Shown here: piece by piece, positions 1 through 5,534 of the stretch
Layout of the letters: each line of letters opens with the position of its first letter
Position numbering within the stretch: position 1 is the stretch's first letter
Source of the DNA: Methanobacterium sp.
GTDB taxonomy: Archaea; Methanobacteriota; Methanobacteria; Methanobacteriales; Methanobacteriaceae
NCBI GenBank assembly: GCA_028682985.1
Contig: JAJRAE010000231.1
Location: 1 to 8,715, forward strand
Direction: 5' to 3'
DNA: 8,715 bases
Notes under the pieces: model-generated
Databases searched by the model: none
Told to the model about the DNA's origin: nothing
What the model saw: only the letters and a program-made list of their open reading frames with translations
Made by a program: the position numbers and the translations under genes

Positions 1-565
1 CCCCACTGGTTTCTGCATCAACCATCCTCTGCACAACCACTGCTATTCCAGCTGCTCCATGCTCACTGTCCAGGTGTCCTATGGATGAGTCATGCCGGTA
101 TTTCACAGCCCTATCAGTCCAGTAGGATGCCCAACATTCCACCACCTTTTCCAGGATATCATCCCTTTTAATGTTGAGGTAGCTGTCAAGCTGTCCAGCA
201 AAACTGGCATCAGGAAGGTCCTCGGAAACTGCACTGGAGCGAACTGCATAGTAACCCTTCGGTATATCTATATCTGAAAAGAAGTTATCTGGTAATTTTA
301 CTCTTTTAATGGTATCTCTGATGTTCTTACAGCCCCGGGATAGGGAATTTTCATCATTAAAATCAATCTCTAAAAGTTGTGCGGATATTTCCCCTCCCAA
401 ACTGTCTCTGATAAAGGTGTTATAGGCATCTACTTTCACTACATATGCCGATGGTATATTAAAGCCATCCTGGATCATATGGGCCAGGTTAACTGCCTTT
501 CCTCCAACCTCTTCCAGGGTATAGCTGCCCCGGGAGAGTTCCGTTACATATTCATTCATATTCAT
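1..565 (-). CDS. PEP synthase / pyruvate phosphate dikinase-type enzyme, N-terminal part (cut by window edge)
   Basis: This is the first 188 codons of a gene that continues beyond position 1. The translation shows the ATP-grasp-like nucleotide-binding domain of the PEP-synthase/PPDK superfamily: a VGGKAVNL glycine loop at residues 20-27, AVRSSAVSED at 107-116 running into LPDASFAGQ at 117-125, WASYWTDRAVKYR in the middle part, and VVVQRMVDAETSG at 176-188. In the family this domain uses ATP to phosphorylate a swivelling histidine domain, which then makes phosphoenolpyruvate; both later domains lie outside the window. Phosphoenolpyruvate synthase would fit gluconeogenesis from pyruvate in a methanogen, but rifampin phosphotransferase-like paralogues share all these N-terminal motifs, so no symbol is given. 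The start is the ATG at 565, with an in-frame TAA at 572-574; a second ATG lies two codons in. No good ribosome site precedes either. The ORF is clear, the exact substrate is not. Confidence 0.88.
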   Translation of the reverse strand, partial: MNMNEYVTELSRGSYTLEEVGGKAVNLAHMIQDGFNIPSAYVVKVDAYNTFIRDSLGGEISAQLLEIDFNDENSLSRGCKNIRDTIKRVKLPDNFFSDIDIPKGYYAVRSSAVSEDLPDASFAGQLDSYLNIKRDDILEKVVECWASYWTDRAVKYRHDSSIGHLDSEHGAAGIAVVVQRMVDAETSG

Positions 566-612
566 CAGGGTTTAACTTCTAAGAAATTCTGGATTAAATT
601 TTCAAAGAAGTA

Positions 613-623
613 GCATATAAAAC
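613..623 (-). promoter_or_regulatory. Probable TATA box of the PEP-synthase-like gene
   Basis: Read on the minus strand this is GTTTTATATGC, close to the archaeal TATA consensus. It lies about 50 bases before the ATG at 565, so transcription would begin near 593 and leave a leader of roughly 28 bases. It is a visual match only; the whole spacer is AT-rich. Confidence 0.4.
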
Positions 624-650
624 ATTAACATTTAAATTTTTTCATACAAG

Positions 651-656
651 AAAAAA
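651..656 (-). terminator. Oligo-T stop after the metallopeptidase-like gene
   Basis: The plus strand has an A6 run here, giving TTTTTT on the minus strand about 55 bases past the stop codon of the 240-aa gene and just before the promoter of the next minus-strand gene. Archaeal RNA polymerase often stops at U-rich stretches without a hairpin. No strong stem precedes it. Confidence 0.35.
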
Positions 657-709
657 TAAGTGGGAATTTATTATGAAATAGATTTAAAAGCAGTTTTTTC
701 ACCTAGAGG

Positions 710-1432
710 TTAAATTAAACTCAAACCATCCACCACTTTAACGAATTCATAAGCATGGGCTTTCATAACATGATAACTGTCCTTTACATATGTTTCATAT
801 ATAATGGCTGGTATCCCCGCTTCATTCAGTGGCTCTGTGACATAGGGCGTGCTGGTGGGGTTGGGAGGTGTGTAATACTTCAGCCAGTTCAGCTGATCTG
901 TGATTAAGTGAGCTAGCTTTTCTGATCGGCTCCCGGTTGTGGGTGTAAATAGGAATCTGGTTTCAGCCCAGTTTCCCACATTGGAATGCACATCCACCAC
1001 TAAACTAAAATTCTCCTTTTTAATATCTGGCACCGCAAAATCCTGTGCCAATAACTGTCCATTCATCCTGCCCGATGAGTAGCTGTATCTATTCTGAGTG
1101 ACGTTCACCCGATAGATATAGTAGCACTTTGTTAAGGTTCCATTCTCTTCTTTGATTGTTTCATATAGGGCCTGGTGGGATTGGCTTTCATTGGGATGTA
1201 CCCCGATGATGTATGCGATCTTTATTGGTGAGTTAACATTACCATATGGTCCTTCTCTGGTGACATCTCCCTTGCTATTATTTCCCAGATAAACTGTTTT
1301 CATAGTTGAATTGTTTAAGTATGATACATTATCCTCACTGTTTGGCGTGAGATACCAGGAGATCATGGTAGAGATGGTAAAAACCACTAATACGATGCAT
1401 ATGACTAAAGCTATTCTTGTATTCCTGCCCAT
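710..1432 (-). CDS. Membrane-anchored exported protein with M14-like metallopeptidase ligand pattern
   Basis: The 240-aa product begins with a short basic segment and one hydrophobic helix (about residues 7-28), followed by a long polar, Asn-rich part, so the bulk should sit outside the membrane. The body resembles the zinc carboxypeptidase/aspartoacylase (M14) fold in its motif order: strand IAYIIG then HPNE at 79-82 (the HxxE zinc pair), VVDVHSN with H149 as possible third ligand, and IPAIIYETY with E213 as possible catalytic glutamate. The classical Asn-Arg substrate motif of carboxypeptidases is not obvious and the domain is short, so activity is uncertain. M14 relatives include enzymes that trim wall peptides. 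Because the gene lies 47 bases after a pseudomurein-binding protein gene on the same strand, a role in wall peptide processing is a reasonable inference. The ATG at 1432 has only a weak AGGT ten bases upstream. It could also be a non-catalytic binding protein. Confidence 0.8.
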   Translation of the reverse strand: MGRNTRIALVICIVLVVFTISTMISWYLTPNSEDNVSYLNNSTMKTVYLGNNSKGDVTREGPYGNVNSPIKIAYIIGVHPNESQSHQALYETIKEENGTLTKCYYIYRVNVTQNRYSYSSGRMNGQLLAQDFAVPDIKKENFSLVVDVHSNVGNWAETRFLFTPTTGSRSEKLAHLITDQLNWLKYYTPPNPTSTPYVTEPLNEAGIPAIIYETYVKDSYHVMKAHAYEFVKVVDGLSLI

Positions 1433-1479
1433 ACTAATACCTGTTTATTAAATTTTCATAATGAATTGGACTTCTTTTT

Positions 1480-2130
1480 CTAGATAGTTACGCTGGCTGG
1501 TAGTTCTCCTGTGTTTTTATACTGGACCAGTACCTTGCTGAACAGGTTAAGTGCGTTTTGTGGTGATAGATCGGGCTCTCCTGGTGAGTAAATACCTATG
1601 AAGTTGGGTGTCTGGCCGTTGTTATCCATCCAGGTTGACATTCTATTAGCCATATCCAGATAGTGGGGTTTGTCTATAGTGGCTGTACTGATATATCCGT
1701 AGGGATTTGGAGCTCCCCCTATGGATTTGATGGGTATGTTACTCTGCTGTCCCTGATTGATCATAACTATAGCTCGGGACAGTATGTAGATGCACTGATT
1801 CTGATCAATGGTTATATTACCATAGGTTATACTGCTAACCGCTCCATTGGATTTTGCAATTTCCACAGCAAGGTTAGGTGCCTCGGACACTGGAAAACCA
1901 GTACTCTGACTAATCTGGACCGGACTGGTCTGATTCTGAGTATTACCAGTATTTTTAAGTAGAAAACCAGCTGTTATTCCTACCGCTGCCACTAGAAGAA
2001 TCACAAAGACCAGGAGCACCAGTGTGGTCCGACTAAAACCGCTGTGTTCCTCTTTTTTTAATGAATAGCCGCAGTTCTGGCAGAAAATGGCATCACTATC
2101 ATTTTCTTTCCCGCATTGGGGGCATCTCAT
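1480..2130 (-). CDS. Zinc-ribbon, single-pass membrane protein with extracellular pseudomurein-binding repeats
   Basis: The 216-aa product has three parts. Residues 3-20 form a zinc ribbon (CPQC and CQNC: C3, C6, C17, C20). Residues 35-58 form one membrane helix. After a Gln/Asn/Thr/Ser-rich linker, the rest carries three related units at about 110-137, 153-180 and 188-216, with landmarks YILSRAIVMINQG, YLDMANRMSTWMDNNG and LFSKVLVQYKNTGELP. These match what I recall of pseudomurein-binding repeats in Methanobacteriales surface proteins, which attach proteins to the wall. The protein ends with the third unit, so there is no attached transglutaminase, protease or adhesin domain. With the zinc ribbon in the cytosol it would span cytosol, membrane and wall, as a tether or sensor. 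The ATG overlaps the stop of the upstream zinc-ribbon gene (ATGA) and has an ideal GGAGG seven bases before it, so the two are co-translated. Confidence 0.88.
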   Translation of the reverse strand: MRCPQCGKENDSDAIFCQNCGYSLKKEEHSGFSRTTLVLLVFVILLVAAVGITAGFLLKNTGNTQNQTSPVQISQSTGFPVSEAPNLAVEIAKSNGAVSSITYGNITIDQNQCIYILSRAIVMINQGQQSNIPIKSIGGAPNPYGYISTATIDKPHYLDMANRMSTWMDNNGQTPNFIGIYSPGEPDLSPQNALNLFSKVLVQYKNTGELPASVTI

Positions 2131-2741
2131 TTTACCGCCTCCTTAATCCATGCTCCAATTGCTCCCCCACCCACACCGGCAGAGTAGCTGATAATTAGTA
2201 CCAGTACGCCTTTAATTACAAGAAAGACAGCATCTGGTGAAGATGAAGTGGCTGCTGAATTGGTGTAACTGGATGCAGAGCTGGTTCCAAATGAACTGAA
2301 TGCACTGGCTATAACCGAGGCAATTCCCATTGCAACAAAGAAATAAATCCCCAGGATTATTCCCACGATAACAAAAAATACCAGGCCCAGGAATCCGCCA
2401 TTTACCAGCCCACTGCGGATGCTGTTACATCCAATAAGGCCTGCTGTTAATCCACCCAGAAAGAGCATGAAAAAGAGTACCAGGAATATGTAGAGCTGGA
2501 TATCAACCACTTTACCTGCAACCAGCATTCCCATCAAGCTGGAGCCAATAAAAAGCACTAGTACTGACACCAGCAAACCTATGAATATTGCCAGAATATT
2601 TATTTCTCGGTTTAATCTGTTGAAGAGGCTGTTATCCTGGTTGAAGTTCTTTCCGCATCGTTTGCAGAACTTACTATCCTCATTTATCTCTGCACCACAG
2701 TATTTACAATAAGACTTTCCCAACGTTCTTTTAGTTAACAT
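2127..2741 (-). CDS. Zinc-ribbon polytopic membrane protein of unknown function
   Basis: The 204-aa product starts with a zinc ribbon, CKYC at 12-15 and CKRC at 26-29, followed by about four hydrophobic segments (roughly 48-70, 82-105, 113-145 and 172-198). The third and fourth flank a Ser/Thr/Ala-rich stretch at 146-168. The helices are rich in glycine (GGLTAGLIG, GVGGGAIGAW), as in small bundles of the kind annotated as DUF5518-like or TIGR04086-like proteins in methanogens, but I cannot assign a family by eye. Its zinc ribbon is the same kind as that of the next gene, which it overlaps by four bases, so the two products may act together at the membrane. The ATG at 2741 has an AGGGG about eight bases upstream, a moderate ribosome site. 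No catalytic motif is visible. Confidence 0.82.
   Translation of the reverse strand: MLTKRTLGKSYCKYCGAEINEDSKFCKRCGKNFNQDNSLFNRLNREINILAIFIGLLVSVLVLFIGSSLMGMLVAGKVVDIQLYIFLVLFFMLFLGGLTAGLIGCNSIRSGLVNGGFLGLVFFVIVGIILGIYFFVAMGIASVIASAFSSFGTSSASSYTNSAATSSSPDAVFLVIKGVLVLIISYSAGVGGGAIGAWIKEAVK
2138..2142 (-). promoter_or_regulatory. Strong ribosome binding site GGAGG inside the upstream gene
   Basis: On the minus strand TAAGGAGGCGGTAAA precedes the ATG at 2130. GGAGG lies seven bases from the start and within the last codons of the 204-aa gene. It fixes the start of the pseudomurein-binding protein and shows that the overlapping pair is translated from one message. Confidence 0.8.
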
Positions 2742-2769
2742 AAATCATTCCCCTATCTATCAGCTTAGT

Positions 2770-2786
2770 TTTTAATTAATAAAATC
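2770..2786 (-). promoter_or_regulatory. Possible TATA region of the zinc-ribbon operon
   Basis: The minus strand reads TTTTATTAATTAAAAAC, an AT-rich TATA-like block about 30-45 bases before the ATG at 2741. This would give a short leader that still contains the AGGGG ribosome site. The alternative is read-through from the 199-aa gene upstream. Confidence 0.3.
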
Positions 2787-2794
2787 AGTTGTGG

Positions 2795-2812
2795 TTTGCT
2801 GTTGATAGCAAA
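2795..2812. repeat. Small inverted repeat TTTGCT-6-AGCAAA
   Basis: TTTGCT (2795-2800) and AGCAAA (2807-2812) form a perfect 6-bp stem with a 6-base loop in the spacer between the 199-aa and 204-aa genes. On the minus strand the stem follows a T7 run rather than preceding one, so it is not a classical terminator. It sits just upstream of the possible TATA block at 2770-2786 and could be an operator or chance. Confidence 0.3.
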
Positions 2813-2814
2813 AT

Positions 2815-2843
2815 AAAAAAAGTTAAATAAATTTTAAAAAAAA
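2815..2843 (-). terminator. Double oligo-T terminator after the 199-aa gene
   Basis: On the minus strand, just past the TAG at 2860-2862, there are two T-runs: T8 (2836-2843) and T7 (2815-2821). Paired U-tracts are typical of archaeal intrinsic termination. This argues that the 199-aa gene is usually transcribed separately from the zinc-ribbon pair downstream. Confidence 0.5.
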
Positions 2844-2859
2844 TATCTGCAGTAAAATT

Positions 2860-3459
2860 CTAAGGAGACTTTTTATCAGCCTCTTTCTTCTTAAAGTATT
2901 CCTGTATTTTAGTAATTAATTCCTCAATAGCGTTCTTCTTTTCAGGTGCAGCCTTTGCTTCGCAATAGTCCTGGATTAGACTAACCGCATCTTTAGTTGT
3001 CTGGTTGATTTTATCTGCAGTAACACCCATTGAATCGCGATTGTTTACATCTAACTCCAGAAGTCTAAGTCCCACCTGTTCCTGGTAACTGCTGGTTATA
3101 ACGGTTATCTGGCTGAAATCCGCCATTAATTCATGTATTCTCTCAACTGGTTTAAATAAAAGGACCACTGCTATATCTACAATCCCAGCCAGAGCACCTA
3201 TTGCTGCGTTCATTGTAGATATACCGCCCAAATAGGCCGCTGCTATAGGTATGCTGAGCAAAGCCAGACCAAAAATGAAAGAAACAATATATAATGTGAC
3301 AGTGATATAGTAGTTGCTGTTAATTTTCCTGGTCAAACCCTTAAATAGTATCAGATTATGATCAAAGGTATCCTGCATGTTACTGACAAGTTGATCATTC
3401 AGTTCTTTTCTATTGGTATCCTGTATCAAACCTTCTGATGCACTAGAAATAGTAAACAC
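2860..3459 (-). CDS. Two-helix membrane protein with helical cytosolic flanks, unknown function
   Basis: The 199-aa product has a helical N-terminal part (1-49), two hydrophobic helices (about 50-76 and 84-102) joined by a short Gly/Ser turn, then a conserved-looking KPVERI at 103-108 and a long amphipathic helical tail ending in Lys-rich sequence (about 175-199). A paired-helix hairpin followed by a basic-Pro motif and a long helix resembles the 2-TM modules of TRADD-N-associated proteins and other membrane effectors, but this is resemblance of layout only. Both ends should face the cytosol. The start is a GTG at 3459, the first usual start codon after an in-frame TAG (3487-3489). Its G belongs to a G6 run, and no properly spaced ribosome site exists, so leaderless translation is possible. 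It is divergent from the coiled-coil genes. Confidence 0.75.
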   Translation of the reverse strand: MFTISSASEGLIQDTNRKELNDQLVSNMQDTFDHNLILFKGLTRKINSNYYITVTLYIVSFIFGLALLSIPIAAAYLGGISTMNAAIGALAGIVDIAVVLLFKPVERIHELMADFSQITVITSSYQEQVGLRLLELDVNNRDSMGVTADKINQTTKDAVSLIQDYCEAKAAPEKKNAIEELITKIQEYFKKKEADKKSP

Positions 3460-3486
3460 CCCCCAAATAAATATTATGATATAGAT

Positions 3487-3509
3487 CTATTTATATCTTT
3501 TTATAAATT
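3487..3509 (-). promoter_or_regulatory. TATA-like blocks upstream of the GTG-start gene
   Basis: The minus strand contains ATTTATAAAAAG followed by GATATAAATAG. Either could be the TATA box; transcription would then begin between about 3479 and 3467, leaving a leader of 8-20 bases before the GTG at 3459. This is the minus-strand half of a divergent promoter region. Confidence 0.35.
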
Positions 3510-3554
3510 ACTCACTAACCTTTCAAATTATTGAAATCATAATAAAAATTAATC

Positions 3555-3569
3555 ATAAATAATTTAAAC
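3555..3569 (+). promoter_or_regulatory. Possible TATA block of the membrane-anchored coiled-coil gene
   Basis: ATAAATAATTTAAAC lies about 30 bases before the ATG at 3593. With usual archaeal spacing the transcript would start within a few bases of the ATG, and no Shine-Dalgarno sequence is visible in ATAATTACTGTT, so this gene is likely leaderless. Confidence 0.35.
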
Positions 3570-3592
3570 TCCTTTAACACATAATTACTGTT

Positions 3593-4000
3593 ATGGTAAA
3601 TTTAGAACAAAACACCCTCTACATAATCATAGCGATAATTGTGGTGGCTGTACTGATTATAGCAGTTCTAATACGAAGAAGACGTTCAAAGAAAGGGCCG
3701 TCCAACATCAACCAGTACCTGGAAGATGAAGCAAAAACTAAAAAACTCCAGATTGTGGAACGGGCAGAGGGATTTACACTAAAAAAACCATTATATATGA
3801 TGAAAACTGAGGATAAAATAGGAGATTTAAAGGATACTACCTCACAACTGGAGCATAAAAACGCCTTCTATAACCGGAAAGTTGAGGATAAAACTGAAAA
3901 CCTGGAATCACTAAAAAAACAGGTTAATCTTCAGAAGCAACTTAAGATGATTAACCGGAAACATCTGGAACTCAACACAACAGTGAAAACCAAAGAATAA
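3593..4000 (+). CDS. Single-pass membrane protein with cytosolic coiled coil
   Basis: The 135-aa product has one very hydrophobic helix (residues 9-27) followed directly by RRRRSKK (28-34). By the positive-inside rule this leaves the C-terminal part in the cytosol with a short N-terminus outside. The rest is highly charged and mostly helical, with heptad-like Leu/Ile spacing from about 70 to 125 (DKIGDLKDTTSQLEHK and LESLKKQVNLQKQL). There is no signal peptide cleavage motif, enzyme motif or zinc site. The gene is 42 bases upstream of another coiled-coil gene on the same strand, so the two products may form a hetero-coiled-coil, this one being the membrane anchor. No ribosome site precedes the ATG. 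I do not recognise a named family. Confidence 0.75.
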   Translation: MVNLEQNTLYIIIAIIVVAVLIIAVLIRRRRSKKGPSNINQYLEDEAKTKKLQIVERAEGFTLKKPLYMMKTEDKIGDLKDTTSQLEHKNAFYNRKVEDKTENLESLKKQVNLQKQLKMINRKHLELNTTVKTKE

Positions 4001-4014
4001 TTATAAACTACTTA

Positions 4015-4028
4015 TTTTTATAATTAAA
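4015..4028 (+). promoter_or_regulatory. TATA-like block before the soluble coiled-coil gene
   Basis: TTTTTATAATTAAA lies about 25 bases before the ATG at 4043, placing the transcript start at or next to the ATG. No Shine-Dalgarno sequence is present in the 20 bases before the start. The same T-rich stretch could also act as a weak stop for the gene ending at 4000. Confidence 0.35.
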
Positions 4029-4042
4029 ATTTTTTAAAACAA

Positions 4043-4456
4043 ATGATAAATGAACCTACTTCCCATGATTTTGAGATTAAGAGACTGGAGAGAGAACTTA
4101 AAACCAGGGAATCCACCATAGAATCCCTTAAAGAACAGCTTGAAAACAACCACTCTATACTCCAGGATGTTATTACTGAGAAAAAAGAGCTTAAAAGACG
4201 GGTTCAGGGATATGACCTGAGCCTGATTGATGCTAAGCTTAAACAGTACCAGAAACTCCAGGAAGACCATCAAAAAACAGTTCACCGTCTGCAAGTTACC
4301 AAAAATCATTTAGACAATGCAAATAATAACATTAAGGAACTTGAACGAGAACAGGATAAACTCAAACAGATAATTGAAGATCTGAACACCCGTGGGCTGC
4401 TTGATTATGTGCGCGGTAAATATCCAGAAAGCTACCTGGAATATCGGGAAAAATAA
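4043..4456 (+). CDS. Soluble coiled-coil protein with a short aromatic C-terminal motif
   Basis: The 137-aa product has no membrane segment. From about residue 9 to 112 it is an almost continuous charged helix with heptad Leu/Ile pattern (IKRLERELKTRESTIESL, IKELEREQDKLKQIIEDL) and a probable break around RVQGYDLSLID. The last 24 residues change character: LNTRGLLDYVRG then KYPESYLEYREK, a compact Gly/Pro/Tyr-containing tail that looks like a conserved docking or multimerisation motif. I do not recognise a named family. The gene follows the membrane-anchored coiled-coil gene by 42 bases. Possible jobs are scaffold, adaptor or structural filament, all of them inference. The ATG at 4043 lacks a ribosome site. 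A very long antisense frame over 4034-4309 is a shadow. Confidence 0.75.
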   Translation: MINEPTSHDFEIKRLERELKTRESTIESLKEQLENNHSILQDVITEKKELKRRVQGYDLSLIDAKLKQYQKLQEDHQKTVHRLQVTKNHLDNANNNIKELEREQDKLKQIIEDLNTRGLLDYVRGKYPESYLEYREK

Positions 4457-4472
4457 TTACACTTAAAGAAAC

Positions 4473-4481
4473 TTTTTTTTT
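4473..4481 (+). terminator. T9 terminator after the soluble coiled-coil gene
   Basis: A run of nine T lies about 17 bases past the stop codon at 4456, typical of archaeal U-tract termination. It separates the coiled-coil pair from the prenyltransferase gene. Confidence 0.5.
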
Positions 4482-4499
4482 ATTATCTATTCAAAACAC

Positions 4500-4530
4500 A
4501 CTCAGAATCCTGATAGTATGCTATCTGAGT
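4500..4530. repeat. Interrupted inverted repeat upstream of the prenyltransferase gene
   Basis: ACTCA (4500-4504) pairs with TGAGT (4526-4530), and GATAG (4512-4516) pairs with CTATC (4521-4525) around a TATG loop. Together they make a ten-pair stem with a seven-base one-sided bulge (GAATCCT). An alternative fold pairs ACTCAGA with TCTGAGT directly. It lies between the T9 terminator and the TATA-like block at 4559-4570, so it is more likely a DNA operator than part of the prenyltransferase message. Confidence 0.4.
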
Positions 4531-4558
4531 TAGGTAAAAAATTTAATCTAATTAAAAC

Positions 4559-4570
4559 AAATATATACAT
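4559..4570 (+). promoter_or_regulatory. Probable TATA box of the prenyltransferase gene
   Basis: AAATATATACAT fits the archaeal TATA consensus well. It sits about 35 bases before the ATG at 4601, giving a predicted start near 4590 and a leader of about ten bases that contains the weak GGTTGA ribosome site at 4589-4594. Confidence 0.45.
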
Positions 4571-4600
4571 AACATAATGATTAGCTTTGGTTGAAATCAT

Positions 4601-5515
4601 ATGGTAACAGAAAAGTTAATACTTATATTAAAGCTTGGACGTCTGCATTTCCTGGTGGCCGGCTTCTTACTTTATTTATTGGGTGTTTTGCTGGCATCCG
4701 TGCTATTTAACCAGTTTAGCTGGGATAGATTTATATGGGGATACCTGATAGTGCTACCTGCCCATCTAATGGTTAATTACAGCAATGACTATTTTGATCA
4801 GGAGGTGGACCGCTACTCCAGTCCCACCCAGTTTTCGGGTGGAAGTGGAATACTCCTAGCCCACCCTGAGCTTGTCCGTTTCGCCCACAAATTTTCCCTA
4901 GCCATGATAGGGTTATCACTTATCCTGGGAGTGGGATTCAGTTACTTTTATAATGCTCCGATTATACTTGTTTTAACTATTTCTGGCATATTCTTAGGAT
5001 GGTACTACACTGCCCCACCCCTGAAATTCTCTTATAATGGAATGGGAGAAATAGCCACTGTCTTAAGCGGATTTATAATACCTGGTTTGGGATTTGCTGC
5101 TATGATGGGGGTTCTTAATATCCAGTACATTCTCTTCTCGGTTCCAATTATGCTCTTTTACGTTCTCTTCATCTTGAGTGTGGAGGTTCCAGATAGGGAG
5201 GCCGACCAGAAAGGCGGTAAAAATACTTTCATAGTTAGATACGGAAGAAACACTGGCATAAAATTGATGGCTATGGCCTCAGCCCTGGCCACCTTAATCT
5301 TCCTGATTTTACCAGCTGACCTATATCAGCCCATTAATTTAGATCTGCTGGCCCTATTATCTTTCATACCAACAATAAGTGCAGTTTGGACTTTATATAA
5401 CCGTGCGAAATCATTGGAAATACTTAACAGAAGCATCCTCAGGAATATTAACACACTGGTACTTTTCGTGGCTCTAACAAACATCTATCTCTTAATTTTA
5501 TTCTGGACAGGCTAA
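4601..5515 (+). CDS. UbiA-family prenyltransferase, MenA-like
   Basis: The 304-aa product is an integral membrane protein with about eight or nine hydrophobic helices, the usual UbiA size. Both magnesium/diphosphate motifs are intact: NDYFDQEVD (N62, D63, D66, D70) followed by FSGGSGILL, and VPDREADQKGGKNT (D198, D202, K207). YYTAPPLKFSYNGMGEI at 135-151 is the loop typical of 1,4-dihydroxy-2-naphthoate prenyltransferases (MenA) rather than of archaeal geranylgeranylglyceryl-phosphate prenyltransferases. The family moves a polyprenyl chain from its diphosphate to an aromatic or other acceptor at the membrane. Methanobacteriales are not known to make menaquinone, so the acceptor is unknown. 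The ATG has a weak GGTTGA six bases upstream. No prenyl-acceptor biosynthesis genes are visible nearby. Family assignment is firm, specificity is not. Confidence 0.93.
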   Translation: MVTEKLILILKLGRLHFLVAGFLLYLLGVLLASVLFNQFSWDRFIWGYLIVLPAHLMVNYSNDYFDQEVDRYSSPTQFSGGSGILLAHPELVRFAHKFSLAMIGLSLILGVGFSYFYNAPIILVLTISGIFLGWYYTAPPLKFSYNGMGEIATVLSGFIIPGLGFAAMMGVLNIQYILFSVPIMLFYVLFILSVEVPDREADQKGGKNTFIVRYGRNTGIKLMAMASALATLIFLILPADLYQPINLDLLALLSFIPTISAVWTLYNRAKSLEILNRSILRNINTLVLFVALTNIYLLILFWTG

Positions 5516-5526
5516 GAAATTTCAAG

Positions 5527-5534
5527 TTTTTTTT
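5527..5534 (+). terminator. T8 terminator between convergent genes
   Basis: Eight T follow the stop codon of the prenyltransferase gene by 11 bases and run into the stop codon of the convergent 91-aa gene (5533-5535). It is a probable U-tract stop for the plus-strand gene. Confidence 0.45.

Noticed and set aside
92..613. Plus-strand open frames at 92-277 and 377-613
   Set aside because: They lie opposite the PEP-synthase-like gene, whose minus-strand translation has clear family motifs; the plus-strand products have no recognisable pattern.
701..710. Short palindrome ACCTAGAGGT at the stop of the metallopeptidase-like gene
   Set aside because: It has only four pairs with a two-base loop, too small to be a stable hairpin or a convincing operator.
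1663..1962. Plus-strand 99-codon frame
   Set aside because: It is antisense to the pseudomurein-binding repeats, which are well supported on the minus strand.
4034..4309. Minus-strand 91-codon Phe/Leu-rich frame
   Set aside because: It is the antisense shadow of the Lys/Glu-rich coiled-coil gene; complementing such codons gives Phe/Leu-rich sequence by itself.
2860..4456. Possible defence or toxin-antitoxin island made of the 199-aa protein and the coiled-coil pair
   Set aside because: No nuclease, NTPase, TIR, toxin or known antitoxin motif is visible, and the genes are divergent; the membrane layout alone is not enough.
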